From NCBI GenBank assembly GCA_934045075.1, contig OW203750.1, forward strand, positions 8,113,218 through 8,177,217: a stretch of DNA of 64,000 bases, given 5' to 3'. This document shows, piece by piece, positions 48,908 to 61,100 of this stretch. Origin of the DNA: Yponomeuta sedellus. Taxonomy: Eukaryota; Arthropoda; Insecta; Lepidoptera; Yponomeutidae. The notes under the pieces were generated by a model, which saw only the letters and a program-made list of their open reading frames with translations, ran no database searches and had not been told where the DNA came from. Position numbers and translations under genes: made by a program. How positions within the stretch are numbered: the stretch's first letter is position 1; every line of letters begins with the position of its first letter.

Positions 48908-49241
48908 GGCCTGCGCAGACGAGGGACTTTTGTCCCTTGGGGACAAAATCTCTGAATGGTAAAAAATGTCCTCCGAGTGTCGCGGTGAAAAGTACGCTAT
49001 GGAAGCAAATTAATATTCTGAGATTACATTGTGTTGTAATTTATATTAAGTTGAAAAAGAAAAGGCGTTTTAAAAGAAAACACCGACCTTTTTCCTCTCT
49101 TGATGTCCTCGGTAACTTGAGGGACTTTGTGTACGGGGTACTTTTAGTTCGTCGTGTGCGTTATTCGATACAACTTACCTATAAGAGATCTATCGACAAA
49201 AAAGTACACTACAGGGGATAGTCCCCCGTATGCGCAGGCCT
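48908..49241. mobile_element. MITE, second copy of GGCCTGCGCAGACGAGGG family
   Basis: Ends GGCCTGCGCAGACGAGGGAC and CCCCGTATGCGCAGGCC; interior inverted relative to 31321-31689. Confidence 0.78.
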
Positions 49242-49250
49242 TAATCCCAG

Positions 49251-49640
49251 GGTTGGATTTCGTAGTATAATTATACTATTTTGTACCATTATTTAGTTTG
49301 TAGTATCATTATGTAGTATCGTAAGGCCACTATATTACGCGAAAATACCATTATTTTATCTCCAGGTCGACTAAGTTATATTGTTTAATATAATACCTCA
49401 CAATATCAGGATTTTTTGTAGTGTGGAAACACCAAATCAGGCATTGACGCTAGGCAGGGATTCCCCACGTAAATATAAAGTTAATTATAAAATATTATTA
49501 ATTAATAAAAAAATATAAAGATGGAAAAAAGACCCGACGTGTTGCTGGGCCGAAAAACGAAACGTAGTTATAATTTTGGACAAGTAGTATTATTTTAATT
49601 TCCATAGACAATAATTTTCTGAACGTCTGAATCCAACCCT
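49251..49640. mobile_element. Possible hAT-type MITE
   Basis: Ends CAGGGTTGGATTTCG and CTGAATCCAACCCTG. Flanks CTTAATCC / CTTAAAAT match at five of eight bases. AT-rich inside with repeated TAGTATNATTA. Confidence 0.55.
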
Positions 49641-49676
49641 GCTTAAAATTTTTGTGTTTTAAGTTTTTTCAATATA

Positions 49677-49893
49677 TAGCCTCCTAAGCCCTGGCGTCCT
49701 AAGAATAGGACATCACGAATAACTTTCTTAATTCACACCCAATGATTTAGTAGGAAATCCGGAAAACTTACTGTTCCAGGTCCAATATTTTTCTCATCAT
49801 TTTTTGGACAACAAGAAGAAAAAGTTCTTCAAAATCTACGTAGTTTTAAAAGACTAGAATTAAGTGTTACTTCCAGAGCTTAGGAGGCTAGCT
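49677..49893. mobile_element. Small TIR element (AGCCTCCTAAGC)
   Basis: TAGCCTCCTAAGCCCTGG at the left, CCAGAGCTTAGGAGGCTA at the right; about 215 bp, no ORF. Unassigned. Confidence 0.6.
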
Positions 49894-50260
49894 GTGTGTA
49901 TCTTGTTGTACAGTGTTTAGTGATTTTCTTTTAATCCTTCGAACATTTTGCGTCTACGCTTTCAATTCGCAGGGCGAGAAACGGCTCCCCAAGGCACGTG
50001 ATTTCCTCTTGTCCTCGGCCAGCTTCATCCACGCCTCATCCAGCCACTGACAGCAATCTGCCCACAGAACTTAGAAATGGAACTAGAAACAAACGAAGAA
50101 CTGTCACAGATACGGATAGGCAATACATTGCTAATGCGAGCCACGCGGGCATCGCCCACTTACGACTTGACTTGGCCACTTGGACTTGCTTGACCACTTG
50201 ACTTCTACTCTTTTTATGATCTGTGCTAAATCAACACCATCCATTACTATCCCATCGCAC
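49894..50260. other. Gene-free stretch
   Basis: Nothing recognised; the short ORFs are unremarkable. Confidence 0.35.
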
Positions 50261-50261
50261 T

Positions 50262-50780
50262 AATGTAAAGGCGAAAGTTTGTGAGTGTGTGCGTTGTTCG
50301 GGGCGCTACCTAGCGCCAGCAATGGAATAAAAGTCGTAACTTATTTCATAATACGTTTCTATCTAAAAGTGAACATGAGAAATCTTAACTAGGTACAGTC
50401 TGTTAGCTTTTAGAATATACCTCGGCTACTATCGGGTAGTGTAATATAAATATCGGAACTAATACGAGACTTAATCTGTCGCAACTTTTCCAAATAGTGA
50501 AGAAAATACTATCTAAATATAAATAGCAATTTATTATAAACATACACAAAGTTACATTATTTACAATAAAGTTCTACAAGAGGATAAAAGGAAAGACATG
50601 CCTGCCTACATGAAGAAGATCGAACACGAGGTCCCGTCATCAGGCCGAAGCCAGCAATTAGCCCCAAATCGGCTTCTTAAGGATATTATTATATTCTTAG
50701 CGATAAAACCGTGAAATGTGTAACATTTAAGAAGTCATGTATTATTTTTGCTGATTGTACAATAAAGTATTCTCCATGTA
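50262..50780. repeat. Repeat mosaic (MINE-like start, TA-type MITE end)
   Basis: AATGTAAAGGCGAAAGTTTG opens a microsatellite-associated repeat. About 50398-50500 contains ACAGTCTGTTAGCTTTTAGA and ATACCTCGGC of the 30221 MITE family. ACAATAAAGTATT near 50760 looks like a LINE 3' end. Confidence 0.55.
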
Positions 50781-50794
50781 TTATTCAATAATAA

Positions 50795-51172
50795 TATTAG
50801 CCTTTTGCATGTACTTAATGAGATGATTTATACAGCGTCCATTGGCATCTTCACTATGGGTGAAGGGAGCACTCCGACGCTGTAGTGCCTGGGATATGGT
50901 TTTATAGATGGTGTAGGCTTGCCCAGCACCTATACCATCCTGACAGCTTTGTCGGCCTAGCCCACAGGAAAGTCTACTCAATGCGTGCGGAGCCAACCAA
51001 GCCGCGGATTTCCTCACGATGTTTTCCTTTACCGTTAGCGTGTGGTATTGCGACTAGAAATTTGCAAATGTACTTAACTTTGAAATTAAACAGTCATTGG
51101 TACATGCCCGCACTCGGGATCGAACCTGGGGCTCTCGCTTGCGAGTCAACCCACTCCGCTACTACCGCTGTA
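50795..51172 (-). repeat. tRNA-derived SINE/LINE copy
   Basis: Reverse strand has GGTTCGATCCCGAGTGCGGG (B box), GCATGTACCAATGACTGT, a body with GGCCTAGCCCACAGGAAAG (plus sense) and a 3' end at about 50795. The phrase CGGGCATGTACCAATGACT also occurs at 2229. Confidence 0.6.
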
Positions 51173-51295
51173 ATATTTATATATAATATTATATTAATAT
51201 TATTAAATATAATACAAAATTAAATAAGACATCTAAAAATAAAAGAGGTAGCTACAGTTTTTTTATTTTTTTATTTTATATATATAAAGCTTCTA

Positions 51296-51442
51296 TTATA
51301 TAAAAATCTCGTGTCGCAGAGTTTGATATCAACGAAACGGCTTTACCGATTTAAAAAAAAGTGTATTTTTGCTAGGTCTGAGACTAGGTCTTAAGCTAAT
51401 TAATGTGGCAAAACAACGTTTGCCGGGTCAGCTTGTAATATT
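51296..51442 (+). repeat. Interspersed repeat ending GCCGGGTCAGCTTGTAAT
   Basis: TATATAAAAATCTCGTGTCG ... AAACGGCTTTACCGATTT ... AACAACGTTTGCCGGGTCAG. Widespread insect repeat type; Helitron- or RTE-like origin not decided. Confidence 0.55.
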
Positions 51443-51821
51443 ATAAAATTGTCTAAGCCAAAGTCATTAATCGTTGAAGTTAATAATTTCGCGTTATAAA
51501 AAGAAAGGATTTACTGCCATCTAGCGATGAGTAGCAAATATTAGTGTTCATTCCTTACACAAGGTGGCGCTTTTCAGTTGTGTTGCCAGGGTAAACGTGT
51601 CGCCATTGTGATTTTTTCGTTTTTTTCCACTGGTCATAAATTCCTATAAATATCGTCGCCATATTGGTATTGTCAAAAAAGTTCGGGTTATATCTGTGAT
51701 GGAGAAAAAATGATTTTACACCAATATTCTGTCGTATCGACCGTTTTCGAGTGATTGTGCACCGTCGTCGGTGACTTTAGATGATCCGCGCGTTCAATTC
51801 GCCTAGGAACTCTGTTGGCAA
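51443..51821 (+). promoter_or_regulatory. Putative promoter and 5' leader of the 51.8-kb gene
   Basis: Repeat-free stretch immediately upstream of the first coding exon. Contains GGCGCTTTTCAG, CCTATAAATATCG and GCCATCTTG-like phrases (GTCGCCATTGTG, GTCGCCATATTGG) and two short uORFs: ATG GAG AAA AAA TGA at 51699-51713 and a 14-codon uORF at 51781-51825. The transcription start is not determinable. Confidence 0.45.
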
Positions 51822-51825
51822 ATGA
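51781..51825 (+). promoter_or_regulatory. uORF overlapping the main start codon
   Basis: ATG at 51781, 14 codons (MIRAFNSPRNSVGK), stop TGA at 51823-51825. The stop shares bases with the main ATG (51822-51824) in the arrangement ATGA, immediately followed by a second in-frame ATG. Such coupling can allow termination-reinitiation or repress translation; that role is inference. Confidence 0.6.
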
Positions 51826-52124
51826 TGTTTTCGGCGGAGAAATGCTCTGGCCAGAGTGGTGCGGGGCCCCAGGAAGAAACGGAGATCTTCGCCGGCGGTG
51901 GTGATGCTGCGAGGAAGGAGCCTGTGCCTGCGGACGAGGTGGCGTCAGCCGTGGCGGCCGTGTCGGACGAGATCGGCGACATCCTGAAGGATGAACTGGG
52001 CGACGCTGCTAGGGCGGAGCGGATTGGCGCGGAGCTCGCCGACCTCAGCGCAGAGCTCGGCCTCCTAGCGGGCTTAGCGGCGCACGAGCCTCAGCCGAAC
52101 TTCCCCGCATTCCTCGATCCCAGT
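51822..52124 (+). CDS. Unknown gene, exon 1
   Basis: 303 bp, 101 codons, phase 0 end at CCC AGT|GTAAGT. Two tandem ATGs open it. Ala/Glu/Asp-rich predicted helices: AAVSDEIGDILKDELGD and ERIGAELADLSAELGLLAG, ending NFPAFLDPS. The frame stays open a little beyond the donor, but the strong GTAAGT and the phase-0 exon 2 favour splicing. Confidence 0.8.
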
Positions 52125-55100
52125 GTAAGTCCGCGAAAACGAGAAAAGTCGCAATTTCCCTGCCAAAATGGCTGACAGACCTTCTGTCTCCCTTGCGCCT
52201 GCATTAGTGCATATTTTGACATATTCCCACGCTCGCTATATAGGTAGATTTCCGAATATCGGCGCTGACTATCCGATACGCTCGAGTTTTCACTTGTGTT
52301 TGCTTATTAGGACTTAGCTTCAATGTCAATGACCTCTCCTGATTGTTATAGGTAGACAAAATTTTTGTGACAAATTATTTATAGACTTCATATTGAACAA
52401 GTGCTGCACTGAATGGTTTATTTGTTTACAAACTCACTTTTATTTCAACAAAGTGTGTACAATACACTTACAGATTCCGTGGCAAATTGTCAATGGATTT
52501 GTGTTGGTTCATTAGGAAATGTAATCATAGGATTCATTTAGTTTCAGTTTTTGCCTCCTGTTAAATATATTTTAAGCACATAATCTGTTCTTATATCTTG
52601 ACTGCCTTTCTAGTCAAGTATTAACAATCTTGATTCGCAAACCACAGGTTGTGGATTCCAATCCCGCTGGATGCCGCCATTCTTATTTGCACAAATTTCC
52701 TCGCTCTGGGTGTTTGTGATGTTTACCGTTGCTTAAGACATCTTAGTTAGGAACAAGGTGTAATGATTGTGTTGAGCGAAAGTTAGTTGTCTTATTGCGA
52801 TTGATAGTTAGTTTGTAGTTACATCAGAGATTTCTGCACTTAGAAATTATATTTAAAAAAATAGTACAAATTGCGGCCTTATTACTAAAAGCAATTTCTT
52901 CCAGGCAACCATAGTTATCAATTGATAATAACAAAAAAAATTGTTTGTGCAAAGCAAACAAAACCAAGCAGCAAGATCTTAGTTGGCTATAAGGATTAGG
53001 TCAACAAATAAGTTCTACTGCAGCTACAGCAGCTGGAAATAGAATCATCATCGGATGAAGATATTCCTTTGGCATCTTTGGTCAATCCAATTTAATATAT
53101 ATTTAGAATGTCGAATCTAATGGACACTTTTACTTGAATTAATGTTAATTTGTGTTGGATTTTAAATAAAAATCATAAAATGTATTTGTTTTTGTTAGAA
53201 TTGGCCAAATTATAATGTATTTGTTATGAAACAATATAGCAAATTAATTTCTTACTGTGATAATTATCTGATAATTATCAGATATTTGTCAAGCAGCGTA
53301 ATTATCTCGATAATTTTGAACCCTGGTGCCAGCTTTCATGTAATGGCAGTCATTGAGCCCACCAACCCGGACTTGGCCCCGTGGCGGAGTATGGCCTAAC
53401 CTTCCTGCGATGCAGGAAGAGACCCGTGCCCCAGCAGTGGGGACATACAAGGGTTGATAATGAATGAATGATAGTGACTGCTAGTAGTTAGTCCTGGGAT
53501 TTCCCTACTTAGGTTCACAGTTGGACCATTTTACGTAATAGCAAGCGCGCTAAGGTCTGTCAATACTTCAGATACTAGGGTTTGCTCACGATGTTGGCCT
53601 TCACGGTTCGCGACTGGTAGTAATTAGTAGTTAGACCTGAGATATCCGCGCTTAGCCTCACAGTTGGGCCATTATACATAACACGCGCTTATATACGGTA
53701 CTAGCTGACCCAGCGAACTTCGTACCGCCTAACAGTCGATTCATTTTTTTATTTCTCTCCGTAAAAACCATCCTCGTACTTCAAGGAATACTCTAAAGAA
53801 ATAATTAGTGAAATCGGTTCAGCTGATCTCGAGATTTGCGCTTACCAACACATTCAGCGATTCATTTTTATATTACGTTTTTATACTTCAGACACTAGGG
53901 TTTCCTCGCGATGTTTTCCTTCACAATTCGGGACTGGTACCTTTCCTTACGAAGTTTTACTTTACTGTTAGCTACCACTCGTTATAGCTACAATAACTTC
54001 ACAACTGCACAGAATTTAGAAAACAATGTAATTTTGTTGACTACCGCTCCGGAGCATATTTGATGCAAATGATATCACTGGCAGTGCAGCGCGATAATGC
54101 TGCCAGCGTTATGGGAACCTTTGGGTCGGATATGTCTCGGGGCGGTTTGATTGAATAATTTTATTTTGTTTGTATTTTGTGTTTGTAATTTTGTTTGTTT
54201 GTTTTTTTTGTTTAATTGACTATTTTGCTTATTTATTAATAGTATTTTATATGATATGACGATACTATTATACTATTTTTATTTTTAATGCACTAACCCG
54301 TGCTAAGGACAAATTTAAAAACCTATTTAGAGGCTAAAAATTTCACCCATGCCGGGATTCGAACCCGCAACCTCTGGCTATCCGTGCCAGCGCTCTAAAT
54401 AGCATATAAATAGTATAATCATGTGGGTACAGTGATATCGTTCCAATGTAAAACCTAACTGCAAAGTAGGTAGTCGGGGCTGTAAGTGATGCAATTTGCT
54501 TAAGCCAGATGTTGCTGCCTGTACGTAATACAGAGAATAGTGTAAAGAGGTTCGAAATTTCACTGATGCCAGTGAGTCGCCCATTGGCTCAATTGGAAGA
54601 GCGCTGGCACGGATAGCCAGAGGTTACGGGTTCGAATCCCGGCATGGGTGAAATTTTTAGCCTCTAAATAGGTTTTTAAATATGACGATACTGTTGTGGA
54701 TTCCTATAGTTTAAGGTATTCTTTTCATTGCATGTGAAAGTTTTCGGAGAATAACAAATAAACAATCTGTAGACACATGTCTAATGTCATTGGTAATTGC
54801 CGGGATTCGAACCCACGGCCACTTGATCAGAAGTCGGCTTTCTATCGCTTTCTATCATTTGCAACACTTCTTCAATTTGGTCATGTTAAGTTTGACTGAA
54901 GCGTGGTTCAAAAAATGTGTAAAGTACACATTGTGCCAAAAGAGCTACTATAATGTTAAGGATTATTTAGATGACAATAATATATAGAATTCAAACATGT
55001 AAAATGCATGAGTTTTGTAAAATTTGTGTAGGCCAGGTTTTCACGGTCTTAGCGCGCTCGGTCCGAGTGCGCCATCCGAGTAAACTAATGCTCCTGATTG

Positions 55101-58100
55101 GACGGTTTTTCGTGACAACACCAAAATAGCCAATCAGAAGCATTAGCTTACTCGGATGGCGCAGTCGGACCGAGCGCACTAAGACAGTCAAAACGCGTCT
55201 TTAATTAAGGAATTTGAAAAGATTAGAGTTTTTTTATTCCATTTTTTCTCCAAAATGATCTAGATTTTGAAATGGACACCTAGTTTGAATTGTAACGTTC
55301 ATTAAGCCGCAGTTTCTGCGCTACTTTGAATAAAACCATTTCGTTTCAATTCATTTAATTTCAAATGGCAGTCGTCAAGCCATGTCAGAGGCCTTATGAT
55401 AACTTCTGACACTAAGGCCCGCCACTGTCTTACAATCCTCCAGCAACCTGGACTTGGCCCCTGTGGTGGAGTATGGCCTAACCTTCCTGCGATGCAGGAA
55501 GAGACCCTTGCCCCAGCAGTGGGGATATTAACGTAACATGTACCTAGCATATAAGAAAACTTTAATTTGTAAAACCAAGAGCATCTGCAGTGTGGTGTCG
55601 GCATAGAGGATAGCACCAACCCAATTCTTCCCGCGGGTGTCGTAAAGGGCGACTAAGGGACACAAACCGGGGGGTGGGCGGCAGCGCCCCCTGCAGTACA
55701 ATTCCACCGAACTGCGATCCCCAACCCGCATGCCCCGCGTGGGGATTATGGGCATTACCCCCTATGATAGCGCAACGTGGCGCTCTTTAGGGGAGGGCTG
55801 TGTCCAGCAGTGGACTAGTATAGCCTGACGGCGACGACGACGTCAAAGGTTGATACCGATATCGGTATAATAGCGTTTGAGCGGTCAGCTAGTTTACCTG
55901 TAACTTCCTCCTTCTCAGACCGCTCACCTGGTGCACCGGGGCTCTGCTAGTGGCTCTTCTTCAACGTCCTCGTCGTCGGGCAGAGCTCGCGCGCGCCGCC
56001 CGCCCCGCCCGCTTCGGGCACCCAGACGGAAGCCCATCGCCAAGGGAAAGGAGGTACGGTAGCGGTCTAAAAATGTTTATCAGTTTTCACATAAGATTCT
56101 TTAGCACACTGTGTGCAGTAAAGTCTAGAATGCTATATCTGGGTACGTATTACTTTTTAATAGTTGTAGCATCGATTCTAACAAAAAGAGTATTCATGAC
56201 GTTTTGATGATGAAACTCTTTTCTTTATTTAAAAGTTGACATAATTGAATTTTTTACAATGACATTTATCAAAAATACTAGGATTAGAGGGTGCCTTAAA
56301 CAAGAATTGAATTGAAATAATAGAAATTGATTGTAAAACCATGGCCACCTCGCTTGGGTGAATCTATTGCTTCTTCTATGCTCTATGCCTAATCTTTGCT
56401 CTATGCCTAATCAAATCACATAATATCACCGGCCATGTGGCATAGATTTGTGCATGCAATTACCAACCTTAGGGTGGTAAACATTTTCAGACCGCGAGTG
56501 TACGTTGACCTGGGGGGCGATTTGCAATAGTATTTCCTAATGATTCGCGATACACGCGATACATAGTTATATCTAATCTCAATTACTATTGGAATTGTGA
56601 TATCTATAATTACGATTGGAATCAATCACTTGAGTTAAGCAACAGCAGGCGCGGTCAGGTACAGGATGGGTGAGCGTCCCGTGACTACCGCTAGTGGCAT
56701 TTTTTCCGAGCGCTTCCTTGCTTCGCAGGGCACGTTAAGCCGTTGCTGCCGGCTGTTGTTAAGCCATGTCAGAGGCCTTATGGCCGGCTTGATAACTTCT
56801 GACAGTAAGGCCCGCCACTGTCTTACAACCCTCCACCAACCCGGACTTGGCCCCCGTGGTGGAGTATGGCCTAACCTTCCTGCGATGCAGGAAGCGACCT
56901 GTAAATACAACAAAAAAATACAAAATACAAAAATCTTTATTCTTTATCTTCATTATTTTTCGGTACATAGTAATTGGATTCACCTTTTAAGCATACAATG
57001 CCTGTACTAGGTGACTCCGCGCTTCTATAGCATTTATTGTGTCCCCACTGCTGGGGCGCGGGTGCCCCAACAAAGATTGATAACGATATCTTTCTATCTA
57101 TCAAGTGTAAGACCAACCAAAAACCGTTGCCACAGTCCATAGTCACAAATGAACGACAAACTTCTCAGATCTCCCGGCGCCTGGGCAGGCGCGCCGTATC
57201 GCTGCGCGTGCGTCGCGAGCCGGCCTCTGACGCGAGCGACGTTGGCGCCGACTCCGACAGCGCCGACGAGTGGACCGAGTTGGACACGCAGTGTGAGTGG
57301 TCCTTAACATCTAAGTTGTGCAGGGCCTGTCAAAGTAAAGCTTGTTTGAAGCTGTTAAAGCTCGTGTGAAGTTATGTAAAGTCTTTCCAAATCCGTGGGC
57401 GTTAATTCTGACCGTGGCGACGCGTCGAGTGGACCGAGTTGGACACGCAGTGTGAGTGCTCCTCGACATCTCCTGGGCCTCACCGGGCCTGTAGTAATCT
57501 ATGTAGGGTCTGTGTGAAGGTGGGTAAAGCTTGTCTGATGCTGTTAATGCTGTGTTTCTAATCCCACCATTAAAACATCGTGAGGAAACCCGCGATTTGA
57601 CTACCTCTGTGGCGTAGCGGTGGCGCATCTGCCTAAATGGAAGACGTCCCCGGTTCGAACCCCGGCTGGGGACAAAAAAGAACCCCAGGTCTTGGACGTT
57701 TACACGTTTGTGATGTCGCTGTTTCTGGTTCCCACGACATAGAGTATCCTAGTGTGGGGGCAGAAGTAATGTTTGTGCCTGTATGTAATTATTTTTTTTA
57801 AGTAGGACAGTTTAGTCTTGACCCCAGTCACGCCTGATGGTAAGCGAAGACGGGGTCTACGATGTTACGTGCTTACCTGTTAAATGCCGGTTAACTCTAC
57901 TTTTAAAGACACCCAGGTTATATTTCTCCGGAAAGACAGACGGTGGCAGCGTGTTCCACAAGTTTCAATGTAAATGTTATGTGTTAAATTGTCTCCGCAC
58001 GTATTGACTAATATTTGGTATATGTGCTGGGCAATCCTACTCCAGTCGTTCAGTCGGAAGAGCGCTGGCACGGATAGCCAGAGGTCGCGGGATCGAATTC

Positions 58101-61100
58101 CGGCATGGGTGGAATTTTTAGCCCCTAAATAGGTTTTTAAAATTGTCCTTAGCACGGGTTAGTGCAATAAAAATAATATAATCATCTCATAACGTAGATG
58201 CAAAGGCTACAAAGGCTTTTATCCTAATAGCGCCACTTTGTTCCAGCGGGCTCCTCGGACAGCTCAACGCCCAAGGAATGTCCAGAGGCCTGCGCCGACT
58301 TCCACCTAAAGGTAAATATGTCCCAGTGATATATTTTCGTTATCAACCTTGTATGTCCCCACTGCTGGGGCACGGGTCTCTTCCTGCATCGCAGGAAGGT
58401 TAGGCCATACTCCACCACGGGGGCCAAGTCCGGGTTGGTGGAGGATTGTAAGACAGTGGCGGGCCTTACTGTCATAAGTTATGAAGCCACCCACAAGGCC
58501 TCTGACACGGCTTAAGACAGCTATTACATGACAGCCGGCACCAACGGCTTTACGTGCCTTGGCAAGCACGGAAGCGCTCGGAAAAAATGCCATTAGCGGT
58601 AGTCACGGGACGGTTGCCTATCCTGCATCTGTTGCTTAACTCAAGTGATTGATTCCAATCACTCGGTTCGACTAGGCCGCGAGCGCTCCGCAATGGTACG
58701 TTGCCATGTGCCTGTATGTAAATGTGTTTTTTATTATTAAGATTATACAATATAACATTGGGCGTGTATCTCTCGTAGCCCCGGCTGCCTGAGTGATCTT
58801 AAACGATCACGAATGTTACGTTCGTGAATGGATTGGTATACCGTCTATGACTAACGCTAGTGGCATTTGTCCGAGCGGTTCCGTTCGACTAGGCCACGAG
58901 CGCCTCATGTGACGTGATTGCATGTTAATAACTATATGATACATTCTATAACTGACAGGAACTTAACTGCAGGTTTGCTAAAGGTCATTCGAATGGTGGC
59001 GTGGTGTTCGGGTCATGTATCTCCCTCCAAAATGGTGAGACTGATGATGGCTGACCACTGCGTTATGCGTGAGTGCGTGAACAAGTGGTGTCCGCCGCAA
59101 GAAGTCTGGCCGCAGCACTTATGTTTTCCCCTACTATTGTAAGACATTTTGCTAATGCTTTGGCATTTAAAGTTATTGATGGCAATCATGAAATCTTATT
59201 AGCCATATGTGTAGGTGGCATTTGAGAAAAGATGGTCAGAGTGGAATTTTCTTTTCCCGCTGCCTTTTTCTCCACTACAATACGGCCTGAAGGCAGGGGT
59301 TTACATTTCAAATTAGATTTCGAATAAATTTAGAAAAAAATGGCTGTGACCTTCGTTAAACTTTGGTTTGTTACTGAAATATAGTTTTTTTTTGTACATG
59401 AAAAGTTTTTATTCAATGTAGCGCAGATACTGCGGCTTAGTGAGCGCTACCAGTCAAACTAGGTGTCCATTTCAAAATCTAGATCATTTTGGAGAAAAAA
59501 TGGACAAAAAAAACTCCAAACTTAATCTTTTCAAAGTGCTTAATTAAGACAGTTGACATATTTTTTTACAAGACTCATGCATTTTGCGTGCTTTAATTCC
59601 AGACATCGTTGTCATCTAAATAATCCTTAATATTATAGTAGCCCTTTTGGCACAAAGTGTACTTTACAAATTTTTTGAACCGCGTTTCAGTCGCGCTTAA
59701 TATTTCTTCAGGGATTTTATTATAGAAACTTATACAATGCCCCATGAAGGATGTATTAACCTATCGAAGAGGATTTAAAAATCTTTCATCGTGCCTATTA
59801 TTCTCTTAAAATACGTATTACATAATTATGTTTTGTTTGTTTTTTCCTGGTGTACAATAAAGAATATTCTTATCTTATCTTATTTTTCTATGTAGATAGA
59901 ATAAGCTTCTCACTGTCCCTCGTTCTTCCAGGAAGCGGAGGCACCGTTCTTGGGGCAGTTTCTGCTGCCCTTGCTTGGCGCTGACGTGGCGGTTGGGGGA
60001 TCCCCGGAGCACTTCCTCATCAGACACGAGGACATCTTGCAGGTGAGACTGAGCCGTAGCCCTTTTGGAGGCAAATCAATTCAAATTATTTGTTTCCAAA
60101 AACAACAGACTGTCCATTCAACCCATTTAATAATTTATTTTTAAAACCCTAGGTCTTGGATGTTTACATGTTTGTGACGTCGCTGTTTCTGGTTCCCACG
60201 ACACAGGGTATTCTAGTGTGGGGCCAGAAGCAATGTATGTGCCTGTATGTAATGTTATTATGTTTTTTGTCACAAAAATCAATCGCGAAGCGCTCGTGGC
60301 CTAGTCGGACCGAGTGATCGTAATCAATCACTTGAGTTAAGCTATAACAGGCCTAGTCAAGTGAGGATGGATAACCGTCCCGTGACTGCCGCTAGTGGCA
60401 TTTTTCGGAGCGCTTCCGTGCTTTGCAAGGCGCGTTGAACCGTTGCTGCCGGCTGTCATGTAATGGCAGTCGTTAAGCCACGTCAGAGGCCTTCTGGGCG
60501 GCTTGATAACTTCTAGACAGTAAGGTTCTAGCCACTGTACAATCCTACACCAACCCCGACTTGGCCCCCGTGGTGGAGTATGGCCTAACCTTCCTGCGAT
60601 GCAGGAATAGACCCGTGCCCCAGCAGTGGAGACATACAAATGGTTGATAAAAATCAAGTGGTATCCAATACCCAGGGACCTCTAGTTATGTACTTGCTGT
60701 CAGACTGACTTTCGTCACTTGTCCCCAGCTACTTGCGTCTACTGAGGAAGACGGTCGCGATGGCGCGCCCGACGGAGAGGAAGCGCCCGTCCGTGAAACG
60801 TAAGTTTGAATAGCTTTACGACGTCTTGCGAACGAATGAGCGAACGAACGAGCGGAGAGACAGACGAACTTTCCTTGAAGTGGCTAGCAATATTCTTAAC
60901 AATATTACATAATTTTTATATTCTTTTAATGCACTAACCCGTGCTAAGGACAATTTTTAAAAACCTATTTAGAGGCTGAAAATTCCACCCATGCCGGGAC
61001 TCGAACCCGCGACCTCCGGCTAACCGTGCCAGCGCTCTCCCAACTGAGCCAATGGGCGAATCACCGGCATCAGTGAAATTTCGAACCTCTTTACACTATT

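Larger units (their letters stand above)
52125..55918 (+). other. Intron 1 of unknown gene: repeat content
   Basis: 3.8-kb intron. First 1.2 kb without recognised repeats (a degenerate tRNA-like GGATTCCAATCCC near 52651; a short SSSDEDIPLASLVNPI-like frame near 53043 recalls the acidic end of transposase proteins). Then a 5S-like SINE (53328-53462), RTE-like repeat (53701-53880), SINE-A (54280-54680), LINE fragment split by a MITE (54885-55355), 5S-like SINE (55363-55525) and LINE 3' end (55590-55835). Confidence 0.6.
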
